The notes under the pieces are model-generated. The model worked only from the letters and a program-made list of their open reading frames with translations, ran no database searches and was not told the origin of the DNA. The position numbers were made by a program, and so were the translations under genes. This document shows, piece by piece, positions 11,221 to 22,777 of a stretch of 64,000 nucleotides of DNA (positions are counted from its first letter, which is position 1; each line of letters opens with the position of its first letter). The DNA comes from Morella rubra (Eukaryota; Streptophyta; Magnoliopsida; Fagales; Myricaceae): assembly GCA_003952965.2 (NCBI GenBank), contig CM025851.1, positions 8,783,647-8,847,646 on the forward strand, written 5' to 3'.

Positions 11221-14200
11221 ATGGCAGCTCTCCAACTCAGAACCAAACAAAGGAAACTCTACAACCCCTCCTTGATCCACCTCTTCTCCACCTCACCAAC
11301 CCCTCCCGATCCCACCACTACCGATCAATCATCATCCTCGACTTCTCCCCACCCCTCCCAATCTCAATCCAACATATCCTCCTATTTCTCGGATGTCAAA
11401 GCCAGCCTCAAACAACAACAACACCGGCAGCAGAGAGCCACTTCCCCATTTTCACCGAGGAACCCCGCAAACGCATCAAATCCTTCAAATCCTGTAAACC
11501 CATCTTTCTCTAAGCCTTCCAGTGCCGCTTCCATCGAAGAAATTCGCAAGAACCTCTCCGAGTTCCGCCTCCGAGCCTCCGTGCCACCTCCCACCGTACC
11601 CAACTCTGCACCCTCAACTTCTCCCGCCTCCCCCTCATCATCACAGCACATCTCGTTCCAAGAGCTTTACAAACGAAATGTTACTGGGAAGGTGGACGAG
11701 AAAGGTACCAATGCTGAGTGGGGCCCCGGAAAAACGTTATCCTTTGACACCATTCGGGAGAGTTTACGGCATCTAAGGCCATCATCCGGGGCGCTGCAGA
11801 ATGAGAGGAGTGGGGACTCGCTGTCATTATCGAAATATAAGAGTAGTTTGAAGTTGAAGCCCTCGATGGATTCGGGTCCAGTGATCGGTGGGACTGATAC
11901 GCTGCTGGTTTCGGTTTTTGGAAAGGAGATGGAGAGCAAGAAGACGGAGGGGGAGACAATGGCCATGAAGACAGAGTTTGTGAAGAATTATAACGTTGAG
12001 GAGTTGGGGCATAAGCTAAGAAAGCTGAGGCCGGAGGGGAAGAAGTCAGGGGAAGGGTGGTTTTCACTTGGGGAGTTGAGTGAGAGGCTGATGAAGCTGA
12101 GGGAGATGGACGAGAAGGAGACCGAATCAAACGTTGGCGGGTTTGCATATCGGGATTTGAGGGAGAGCTTGTTCAAGTTGAAGATGTCAGACGATGAGAA
12201 GGCCAAGAAAAGTTCGAGTAAGTATTGCTGTTTGTAAGGTATTTGTTGAACTTAATTTCCCGAGTGTCATTGGATGGTGGATTTTCGATGTACCCCGTGT
12301 TTCGGTTGCTGAGAAAGTTAGGTTCAGAATAGTCGCGATTTGGAATTGCTTAAAAAAATAATTGCAGAATCTTATGATCCGTTGTCGATGAAACAGTATG
12401 GTTCTGTCCTCTGCAAATTTTTAAACTTGGAAATGAAAGAAGAATACTTTTTCGATACCTTGATTTTATACTACACTGTAACCGTGCCTCCTTAATAGTG
12501 GGGATTTGGACTTCAAGTTATCGAGTGACTGAATTCTGTACAGTTCGTCTAACTTGTGCTTATTTCGATGTGATGTTTGGTTTTTTTATGGGAAGAGAAT
12601 TTTACCTCCGTTTTGATTGCTGATTTTGGAGAAGTCATAGGAGCTGAAGTTTTGAATTCTGTATATTTCCTTATCTTGGACTCAAATCCCAGTAAGGATA
12701 TGACTTCTGTCTTGTCTGTTTGGTGCTGTGTTTTACATTTTTCTATTTTCTTAACAAAATGGTGCTTGAGTTTTCAATTCAGTTATCATCTGGAAGCTAA
12801 TCAACCTCGAGCTGTTGAATTCTAAGATTTTAAAGATGCTACATGGTGGATTGGGATCCACTTTGGGCTGTAACAACAATTTAGAGTCTGACTGTTGCTG
12901 GGCTGCTGAAGTGAATGAGCTCTAAACATTAGAAAGTACTAAAGATGCTAACATAATGGGAAATAATATGTGCATTCCCCATTATGTTAGTCATAACCTT
13001 CATCAGGACATTGTAGGGCTTGGCTTGATCAAGTGAAGAATTGTACTACTTGGGTCATAAGCTGTGGAAAAGCTAACAGCTATAGTTTTTCATCTCTTCT
13101 ATGAATTCCTTTGAAACTGTATTATGGTTCTTCCATGATTATTGTCCCTATTAGATTAAGCATTTAAGTATGGCAAAGGATCTCTTGGAACCTCGATAAT
13201 TTAGCCAAGGCATCTAGTAGAAAAGTGTCTCAAGTTTGTCATTCATATGAAGGTAGGATACCTGTTAGGATGTGTGTTCTGAGTCGTGGAATTTCACTTC
13301 AATTTATGCATTTAATTTTCTATAATTCTCATTGATATGAGAATTTTTTCTTCCAGTCCAGAGGCTCAATGTTTTGGGCCAGTTAGGCAGAACTTCGACC
13401 TTTATGCTGCAACCTCCAAAGGAGCATCTAGTAGAAAAGGCAAGTATTCTATTCTTTGCTTTCTGCATGGTTGTTAATAGTGTTGTTGAATAAGATGTTC
13501 GTTGAGTTGTTCAGTGATCATTATTCGTGGAAAGAATGGGGATTCTCACATGCATGATGGACCCAGTACCACAGAAACTGAGAATAAAGTCGTTAAGAGT
13601 GTTTCACAAAACCCATATGGTGTTTCTTGGAAAAGGTGTGTTCAGTGGCAGTTGTAGACGCAATAGACTCGACTATAAGGGTCCCTTTTGAGGTTTAATC
13701 TGGCTTTAGATGCAAAAGAATGAAGCTCAGAAGAGTTTGCACTTCTTGGAAGGTCCCTTTGTTTTGGGCTCCCATGTTTTTGTAAAGTGCTTACCCTAAA
13801 CCAGGCCCAGTGCGAGCTTATTGAGGCCGGCATTTTTGTAGATTCCCATGTAGTCACTCCTTTCTAATAGCTGAAGAGATTTATTGCTCTAACAATTTAA
13901 CAATATGTTTAATGCAGTATTTACATCCGGATAATATGTCTTCTGAGGAAAAACTGAAAATTGAGCTCGCAAAAGTTAGAGATGAATTTAAAATGTCAGA
14001 ATCGGATTGTGGATCCGCACGAGTTCAAGGTAAAGTGGTTTTCTTGCTTCATCACTTTTCCATCGTGAGAGGTTGATCGTTTCTGATTTTCTGTCCTATG
14101 ATAAATGTAACCCACATGTGTAAATAAATTGCACAAAAAACATTCACAAGGTCTTCCTACTTCTGTCTGATTCTTGCTTAGATGTCCTGAACTTGAGGTC

Positions 14201-15953
14201 TCAAATATCACTCCATTTTCTCGTACTTTTATCTTTTATTTTGGGGGGTTATCCCCTTTGTATTCTTCCTACGTACTTGTATTTAACCCCTCTCTGGTCC
14301 TTTTAAAACATAAAATAATAGTTCTCTGATAAAAGAACAGTCGTACCTGATAATTGAGAATTGTGGAGTTATATGAACTAAATAAAGACAGTATGTACAG
14401 GTTGAACCAAAAGTTATGAAACACATCAGTTAATATATGTAGTGGTGAAATGAGTGGCGGTTGAGTAGGCCAGCCCAGAGCTACCATGTTATTCTTTATA
14501 TAGTTTTTAATGGAAATGAGATTTTCCTCATCCTATTATTTTACTATTAATCTTTTTGTTGTTTATGCTTGAGAGATCAGTGAAGTGAAAATTCCCGAAA
14601 TTCTTTCCAGCCATACCATGTTTGCTATTAGTGGTGTATTTTTTTTTTCTTTTGGCAAAGGATTGGTGACGTTTTTTCTCTTGTTTCTTTACAGTGGCAC
14701 AACTCACAACTAAAATCAAGCATCTGTCTTCAGTTTTACACAAGAAGGTGATAATGGAACCAAGAATTACTTAACTCGGTTCATTGTATTATATAGTGTA
14801 CATTATGTCACAAATGTAGTGTTGATAAATTTCAAGGTTCTATTTATAAATTTGATTGCAATTGGTACTTAATGATGGGCATTGTAGTTTGAGTGTAGAA
14901 TTGCACTATATGTGTATGCTGAAATGTTCTGAACATGTACACTTAGGTATATGAAGAGAAGTTTTGACATGTCACAAGACGAACAAGGCCGGACAGGGTT
15001 TGTTATGATGTGCATGCGTACATGTTCTGGCTCATGCTTCTACGCAAAGAAACTTTTAGTATAACATGACATAGGAAGGATGGCATTTTCTGATACATCG
15101 CATTACATAATGATGAAATTCCCTTGATAAGTGGCTTCCTTGTCTCATTTCCTCATAAGCATCACTACTTTTGTCAGTTTCCTTGCATTGATTTCCTACT
15201 ATTTATGGTGTTCACATCTACCTACCCCCCCAGGTCTTCCCTCTCTCTCTCTGTTTATGTCTCTTATGAAGGATTTGAGTATGATTCTGGAAGTGAATTA
15301 AGATGCAATCGAAACAATTGATGAATAAATTACGACAACCATGGATAAGGCATTTGGTTAGGTGGTAAAAGCTTCTGTTTCGGTTGGATAGATGTCTTTG
15401 GTTGTAACCCTTTTTCTAAAATTGTTGCGACTTATTTGCATTATTTACTAATTTACTCTGTCCAAAGATTCTAACTTGGAAGAGCTCATCAAATGCAACT
15501 GCTGCTCTTCATTGATCAATATAAAGGTAGAAATCAAGCATGGAGAGGGACAGAGAACAATCGTTAGCATATATAGTGAGTCCACACCTTCAGAAGCATG
15601 AAGAGAGCTTTTTATGTACTGTTTACACACATGGAGCTGCATGCATGGTTGTTTCTTGGCAGAACTTGAATTTATTTATGCATCTGAAATTCCAAATATG
15701 TCATGTGTCGTAGATATCAGAAAATTAATTGATTGCATAGATAAAGCCCTTGGGGCCGCCATTACCTACCCCTTTCTCCTAATTACCTTTGTTTATCATT
15801 CTGCTATAGGATAAGCATTCTCTAAAGGGTCTTCAAGGAATGGTGCAGAGGAGGAAGAGGCTGTTGAAGTATCTCCGAAGAACTGACTGGGATTCGTACT
15901 GCTTGGTTCTATCCAGACTTGGTCTCCGTGACAATCCGAATTACAAGAGCTAG
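11221..15953 (+). CDS. Mitochondrial ribosomal protein uS15 with long N-terminal extension
   Basis: Five exons, 11221-12217, 13357-13439, 13918-14029, 14695-14747 and 15810-15953, join in phase to give about 462 residues. The C-terminal 130 residues form an S15/NS1 RNA-binding domain: HLSSVLHKK, DKHSLKGLQGMVQRRKRLL and YLRRTDWDSY are clear S15 signatures, and the protein ends at NPNYKS. Family knowledge: uS15 binds small-subunit rRNA. The basic, Ser/Pro-rich N-terminus and similarity to Arabidopsis At1g80620/At1g15810 indicate a mitochondrial form. Residues 1-332 are an extension with five spaced copies of a short Leu/Arg motif (near 103, 173, 258, 282 and 309). Intron 2 starts with GC (AAG|GCAAGT), a GC-AG intron; the other three are GT-AG. 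The start is the first ATG after the promoter motifs. Confidence 0.9.
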
Positions 15954-18900
15954 ACTAGTCCAAACTTGTTTTCTTTGTAAGATAATTCCTTGTAGTCTCC
16001 GATTCAACCTTGATTACAAGAAGGCTGGACTAGTCCACAATGCTACCATCTTCGTGTACCTTCTTTCTTTTAGCTTTTGGTCTCTAGGACCACTATTCTA
16101 GTTGGTCTACCTGAGTTTTGTGCCAGCCCGAGAGGGACTGGACTGGAGAGTCATTATGGAGCGTTTTTTATCCATTTCCTAATTCCTTTTTCTTTGTTGG
16201 TTTTCCTTTTGAACAAGAATGTCCGCGCTTTTTTTTTTTTGGTTGCTAAAATCATTATTCATTAATAAAAATGGTTGTTTAATTTTCAAGTTATTGCAAC
16301 AGCCAAGAAAGGCATACATTGCTGTAGTATTGTTCATATATATGATTCCGATATACTCTCTCTCTCTGTCTCTCTGTCTCTCTGCTTAGCTAGCGTGGAT
16401 TTAAGGCCTGCCATGAAATGAATATCTTGAGCTACTTCAGTTATCCTTTGGAAACCCTTAGGAATTGGGAATAATTAATGGACGGGCCTCATACACACCG
16501 TCAAAGATTGAACTTCTAATACAAATTCTGAAGTATGCAATTCATTTGCACCTGATTTTGAATATAAATCTTATTGCAAACGTGGATTATATATCATGGG
16601 GCGCTATTTCATTTGTACCTGATTTTATACATACATCTTATTGTAAACGTGGGTTACATCACTAGGCTCTATTACCCAGAGAGGACGAAAAAGTAGTTAT
16701 TCTTGAAGATTATGCCACGTGGATATAAGGTTGTATTTGTTTATTAAAATTTTAACTTTTTAAATTTTAATATAATAAAATAATTATAATATTATCTCTC
16801 TATTTATTAAATTATTATTATTTTATTATAATAAATATAAAAAATTAATTCAAATTATCTCTTTTCACTTTTTCATCAATTTTAATATCTTAAAATTTTA
16901 ACACTCAAACACAATTTAATTAACTATGCTAGTATGTTTTCTTTTCTCTTACCTTATCTTTATAATTTTTCATAATCTGAATTTTATTGTTAATTAAGTA
17001 TTATGGTGTTCTAGATCCGTGTCTTGGACGGGACACGAGATTCGTACGTAAGTTTTCAAAAAAGAAAAAGAAAAGAAAAAGGTTAAAAAATACTAATGGT
17101 GGCCTTTTTTTGAGCGTGCACGTAGACCCAATGTCTGCAGGACACTTGGAACTCTCCCGAGGATGATGACAAAGTTAAAAAGCATCATAATTGCTTAACG
17201 ACGACTTTAATCTCCATGCCAACAAGACAGATTAGCTGACCAAGAGAATTCTGAATTAATCTACTCGACGGTGCCGTCGAACCAGTGAGAGGCAAGTGTC
17301 ACGCTCGTGCGCGCCACATCAGCCGACCATGATCATCTCTTGACGCAATCTAGAAGCCACAGAGTTAAAAGAACAAAGAGGGGACGTTGGAGGACAATCA
17401 TTAGTATCTTTGTGTGTCAAAAGTACGATTTTAAAGCTTCAGAGAGTGAGAAAAAGAACAGTGGTTTGAAAGTAAAAGTTGCCTTTCCGTTTTGGAAGAC
17501 AATAGTCCAACGTGATCAGCGACGGACAAAAAAAAAAAAAACAAAGAGAAAGAATGAATCATACTTCTTCGAGAAATCGAGAAAAGGGTTTGAACTTAGA
17601 ATTAACAGCAACCGGACAAAACTCAGTCGAACTAATCCAACTACCATTTCAACTCCCCCGGTTTTTCAACGTCTTCCCATGAAAACAAACGTTCATTATT
17701 TTATGTTGAGGAACCGAGAGGAGGCCGATATGCTCTGTATTTGTTAAAAATAAAATTTAGCTCTGCCTAATTCTTTAAGCTCTCGGGATATATAGAGCGG
17801 ACATCCTGAGTTCAACCTTAAATCAAGCTTCACTTACTCTTGAATTAAAATATCCATTTGCAGGGCCTATGTACTGAGGGGAAGTCCAACCCATACTGAG
17901 CGACATTGTTAGATAATTTAAGAGAACAATATATTTTTGCTTACGAGATTTTGATACTCTGTATTTCAAATTATTAGTTTGGTTATATTTGGTCTCTTAA
18001 CAACTAATCATTTATAATTTACATTTTATTATTAATTTAAACGGAAATTATTATTTTAGAAAAAGGGTACTTTACTTGCTTTTTGCTTTTATGGTTGCTA
18101 CGGGAAATATCCTCCAGCATATATATACATGTGGTTCTTGGCAAAGACTTCTTGGCCAGTAATTTGTCCACAAATAATCGGTGGCCAGTTATATATGGAT
18201 GCTTGTATAAATGTCTGTACCACTTACAAGAAGAATAATTTCTATTTACAGATTTCAAGATATTCTAGAATGGTGTACTGCGTATAGGAAAATTGGTTTG
18301 CTTTCATTTTCAAATGCACCATCACTCTGTGTTGCATAATTTACATTGATATGGAAACTTTCTTTGCAGTCTCTGGCTTCTGGTCTCTGGAATATTCAAT
18401 GATTTGTGTTTTTACTTCTGTCTTTTGGTTGTTTTATCATCTGGTAAGACTCAATATTGGTTGAATAAGCAGGCTTTGCTCTCTCGTAGAACACATAGAC
18501 ATGCAGTGATATGATCATCTAAAGGTTCAATGCAGCATAAGCTTCATCACAAGTGTGACCAGTTGAGTGCAGTTAAAGGATGCCCTTAAGAATTGGGTTG
18601 CTGCACATCCATGTTCACTCTTTTTGTTACGGAACATAAATTCATATGTATCATTCATAGCCTCATTTTAAGTGTGTTTTTCTCAAAGAACTGCTTGCAT
18701 ACTGCAGTAACAAAGGGACCTGACTGCAGAGTCATTTGTAAAACTTTGATACAAGATGGTTATAAAATAGTTACCTAAGTAGTCCCTGTACAATCGACCG
18801 CCTCTTTTTTTTTTTTAATGAATAATATTGTTAAGTTTGCATTTCCAGAGTTAGAATCATACAAAGATAAATCTACATAAAGCCTAACAAACATCAGGCC

Positions 18901-20062
18901 GTAAAAAAAAACTAGCAGAATTTCAAAAGGGATCCGTGCTAAGTAGAGGGAGCGGATGGCTGATAACAGTAGATTTTCGATATATGGGAGAAAGTTTTTT
19001 CACAGTTATTATGTTGTCTAAATTCTATATATATGACAAAAATCATTCTCCAATCTTCCTTGGGTCACGTTTTTTCTTACTTCGTTATGGAATTCACTCC
19101 AACCATTTTTAAAAAGCAGTTTTCTGATAATCAAGCTCTCTCAACGTCAAAATGTGAATGCCTACACTCATGATGATGGGGAATTTAGCCTAGTTGCTCT
19201 CTAGGTGAAACAAGGTTCATAGTCCATTTCTCTTTGATCCGTTGGAAATTTTAGTGGAGGGAGGCCATTTTCCTACCCCACTAGCAAAAAGAATTAAACA
19301 TGAGACGAGAGTGATTATATCAGGCATGCGTGTTGACAACATCACTCAGCACTAACCATCCCTTTTCCTGGGGAGCTCTCCAATTTCCATGATTAATGCG
19401 CCAACTGCGTCTCCATCTTTTTCACGCCTCACACTCAAAATTTTTTCCTGCCATTTCCTTGTCTTGGCCAGACTCTGTTTCAAACTTCTAATTCGGCCAT
19501 CTCACCTTTCACCATTATTCTCTTCATCCGCTAATAACACTCGGCTTCAACCTGCAGGGCTTCATCCAGTTGGAGCTGGAAAAACCAATATTAATTAACC
19601 AGCTGGATCACCAAAGTGCTTTGGAGAATGACACCAAGCCGCGTATTGACAAGATGGACCATTTCGTGGATAACATATAATGACGCTATAGCTTTAGTAA
19701 TACAGTATTAAATTCTTGACCTCTTCCTTGAGTGGCTATAGTATTCATGGTCCTTAAATGTATTTTATAGAGGAAAGAAATACATTTTCATCCCTACGTA
19801 ACTACGTTTCCTTCTGACAACTTGAAAGAATTTCATTAAGGCATCAAATTAATGGAAAATGCTGATATGTCTCCTCACAATTCCAATCGATGCACACAAA
19901 TAAATATTGTTTGACATGTGGATGTATAAGACACATTAAACACGCAAATTTTGTCAGTATTTGACCTCAAGATAGCTTGCTATATATTTACTGGTGTTTA
20001 ATTCTTTGGGTTTGCTGGTTCTTGATAAAGTTAAAAAGTCTGCATCAAAGATATATAGATCA

Positions 20063-20101
<39 letters not shown>

Positions 20102-21031
20102 TTATTTATTTATGTGCTTCTATTTTAAATAGATGCAATTGCAGACACGCATCATAAATTAGAAGCCTGCATTTTGAATGTTCAACTAATTTTTGGTTGG
20201 TGCTTTTGTTTGTTTTTTTGTATTGGTTTCCTTTCTCTTTTACTTGTCTTGCATCTGCATGAATCATCTATGTATGTTGTGCACGGCATGCCTTGCACAC
20301 ATGCCTGCCTGTTTGATTCTTCTCTACTTTTCTATCACCAGTTGAGAGTCAGTATCACCATATTCTCATTTCTTTCCAAAAGAAGTTTGTTATCTTGAAA
20401 AACGGACATAATTTGGCACCCAAAGACTACCAGAAAGAAGAAATATGCTCCAGTGCAGAGCCGATCACCACAATAAGCATGCTATGATGTTTCTGCTAAA
20501 AGAGCAGCAGGGCAGATGTCAGTCGTGCATTAGATATATAGCATAGGCCAGTCTATGGTGCACTGGGGTCAACCACCGAAATTGGGTTTTGGCAGGTCGA
20601 CTTGATATAAACTTATCTTTCACCGTAAAGATGGGGTTCTGGTGGGAATCCACTCGGTAGGTCTCAATGGAGAGGACGCATTCTTGATTTGACTCGTTGC
20701 CTGTGACACTTTCAGACTCAACTTGTAGAATGACCCTATGAAATCATAGGTAACAGATTCGTCTATGGCCAAGGTGTTGGTGTAAAGATTTTATTAATGA
20801 AACGCGTCACCTACATCTGTGTTGGATACATAGATACAATTTCTTAATCGCACTAACGATTTTTATCCTTTCTTTTAAGTTAAAGATAATATCATATGAT
20901 CTATTTTAGATATATCAATGATGTTAGATATCTAGCTAGTTGATGATCAATATTAGAGATTTAGTTTTAACATAAGATATCGTTAAAATTTTAAATATTC
21001 AAATTTAAATATAGGAATATCTTTTTTATTA
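15954..21031. other. Intergenic region, no gene supported
   Basis: AT-rich DNA with short random reading frames only. It contains a CT microsatellite near 16356-16385, an AT/TA-rich foldback stretch near 16730-16920, and an (AT)n tract followed by TTTA repeats near 20063-20113. Nothing recognisable as an RNA gene was found. Confidence 0.5.
20063..20113. repeat. (TA)n-(TTTA)n microsatellite
   Basis: About 17 TA dinucleotides run directly into about four TTTA units. Confidence 0.85.
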
Positions 21032-21428
21032 GGAGAAAATACATTTTTCACCCATGAATTATCATAGGTTTTGCACTTTGCACTCAAAACTATCAATTTT
21101 AATACATTGCACCCTCTAACTACCAATTTTTAACACTTTGCACCCTTTATCAAATTTAGACTAAAATGATGATAATGCCCTTGACCCATTTTGCATATAT
21201 TGAAGATATTGTTGTCAAATATTTATTAATTTCTCAAGGGTATTATTGTCAAATGGAGGGTGCAAATTGTTTAATATTATAGTTGGGGGTGCAAAGTGTC
21301 AAAGTGGGTAGTTTAGGGTGCAAAGTGTTAACATTGGTAGTTTGATGGTGCAATATCTTAAAGATGGTAGTTTGGGGTGCAATGTGTCACTACCCTGGTA
21401 GTTTGTGGGTGAAAAGTGTATTTTCCTC
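21032..21428. mobile_element. MULE-type MITE, copy 1
   Basis: Terminal inverted repeats start GGAGAAAATACATTTTTCAC and close GGGTGAAAAGTGTATTTTCC. They are flanked by a perfect 9-base target duplication, TTTTTATTA (21023-21031 and 21429-21437), the size used by Mutator-like elements. The interior is a series of phased words of the type TTGCACCC..AACTACCA, reading one way in the left half and the reverse way in the right half. Homologous copies lie at 36893-37270 and 46718-47094. Confidence 0.8.
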
Positions 21429-22212
21429 TTTTTATTATGTTTTGTATATTCTTTATAAATAGAAAATTTTGACTTGCATCTATATGGATTTATAATACAA
21501 AATACAATTATAGAGAGCTTTTATAGTGATGTAAGTCTTCTAAACGAAACTACTTTTATATATATATATATATATATCTTTGTCTCTCCTTTCTGCATTA
21601 TATTTTAATTATACCTTGCGTTTATCTTTTCTTTCCTTGTATGAGTAGGTCAGTTATCAAATCTATACTTGATTTTTGAGAACATTAGAGAAGATCTATG
21701 TTTGTCAAAATTTGTGAAATAAGCATTGCCGGGACGTGCATCATTGAACATGCATGCAATAACGTCTACCCTCTGATCTGAGCATTTAGATTCGAAGATA
21801 TCCTGATTGTAGGAGTTTGAACCTACGTGATCGTTTGGTTTTTGTTTGTGCATTGCTTACTGTTTTATGGAATAAAGGAGGAAATGTTTTGATTAAAAGA
21901 ATCTGCCTCTAGATATTAACTGTTTAATTAATGAAAGCGAACCGAATCCCAATCTTGTGGTGCAGGTCCATGATCTAAATTCCAACACTCGCCAATGTGT
22001 TTTGACTCCTGCGACTTTGCACCGGTCGATCCAAAACTTTTCAGAAAAGGCCTGATTAATTTAATTAGGAGGTCACGACTTATGCCCTACTGGTCAGGAG
22101 CTCTAGGTCCAAATCAGACATAAAAAAATCAACTGAATGTGGTCCGGTGAGAGATAAGGTCATTTTCTGTAATATCTAGGACGTACTGAGGGTATTTTAT
22201 GCATCGACTTCC

Positions 22213-22220
22213 TTTAAATA
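22213..22220 (+). promoter_or_regulatory. TATA-like box of the DUF4228 gene
   Basis: TTTAAATA lies 75 bases before the ATG at 22295, a usual distance for a plant gene with a short 5' UTR. Confidence 0.4.
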
Positions 22221-22294
22221 TACCAAAGAGTAGTCCTAAAACCGTCCACTTAGAAAACCAGCCTTGAGCAAAGATTTGTTCGATAATCTAAACC

Positions 22295-22777
22295 ATGGGG
22301 AATAGCCTCGTTCTGCAACGCAAAGTTATCAAGGTCATGAAAACAGATGGGAAAGTTCTTACATACAAAGCCCCCATCAAAGTGCATCAAGTCTTGTCGG
22401 AGTTTCCTGGCCATGCAGTATCTGACACCCTTCCTGTCCTCCAGCATCTCAAACCGGACGCCAAACTGCTCCGGGATCATATGTACTATCTAGTGCCTCT
22501 TCCGCTGCCCTCACCAAAAGCTGGCAAGAAGAAAAAGGTGAGGTTCGCAGATCCAGAGGGGGAACCGATGCAAGAAAGTGGGGTTGTGAGGATCAAACTG
22601 GTTATTACCAAGAAAGAACTCATGGAGATGCTACAGAAGGGAGTGGTTTCCGTTGATGAGAAGATATGTCAACTTCAGGGTAGAAACCGCATGGATGGGG
22701 CAGATGACTGCACAGGAGATGATAACTGTAACGGGACGTGGAAGCCTGGCTTGGATAGCATACCCGAAGTAAACTAG
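22295..22777 (+). CDS. DUF4228 / PADRE domain protein
   Basis: Single exon of 160 residues. The start MGNSLV is typical of DUF4228 proteins and offers a possible N-myristoylation site (Gly2). Next come a beta-rich segment (VIKVMKTDGKVLTYKAPIKV, about 11-30), HAVSDTLPVL (40-49), LRDHMYYLVPL (59-69), a basic patch KAGKKKKVRF (75-84) and IKLVITKKELMEML (99-112), then a polar acidic tail. Order and length match the PADRE family, whose genes often respond to pathogen and abiotic stress; the biochemical role is not known. No neighbour suggests a pathway. Confidence 0.88.
   Translation: MGNSLVLQRKVIKVMKTDGKVLTYKAPIKVHQVLSEFPGHAVSDTLPVLQHLKPDAKLLRDHMYYLVPLPLPSPKAGKKKKVRFADPEGEPMQESGVVRIKLVITKKELMEMLQKGVVSVDEKICQLQGRNRMDGADDCTGDDNCNGTWKPGLDSIPEVN

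Noticed and set aside
17307-17747. Plus-strand 146-codon frame
   Set aside because: Lys/Arg/Thr-rich because of A-rich DNA; no recognisable domain, no promoter context.
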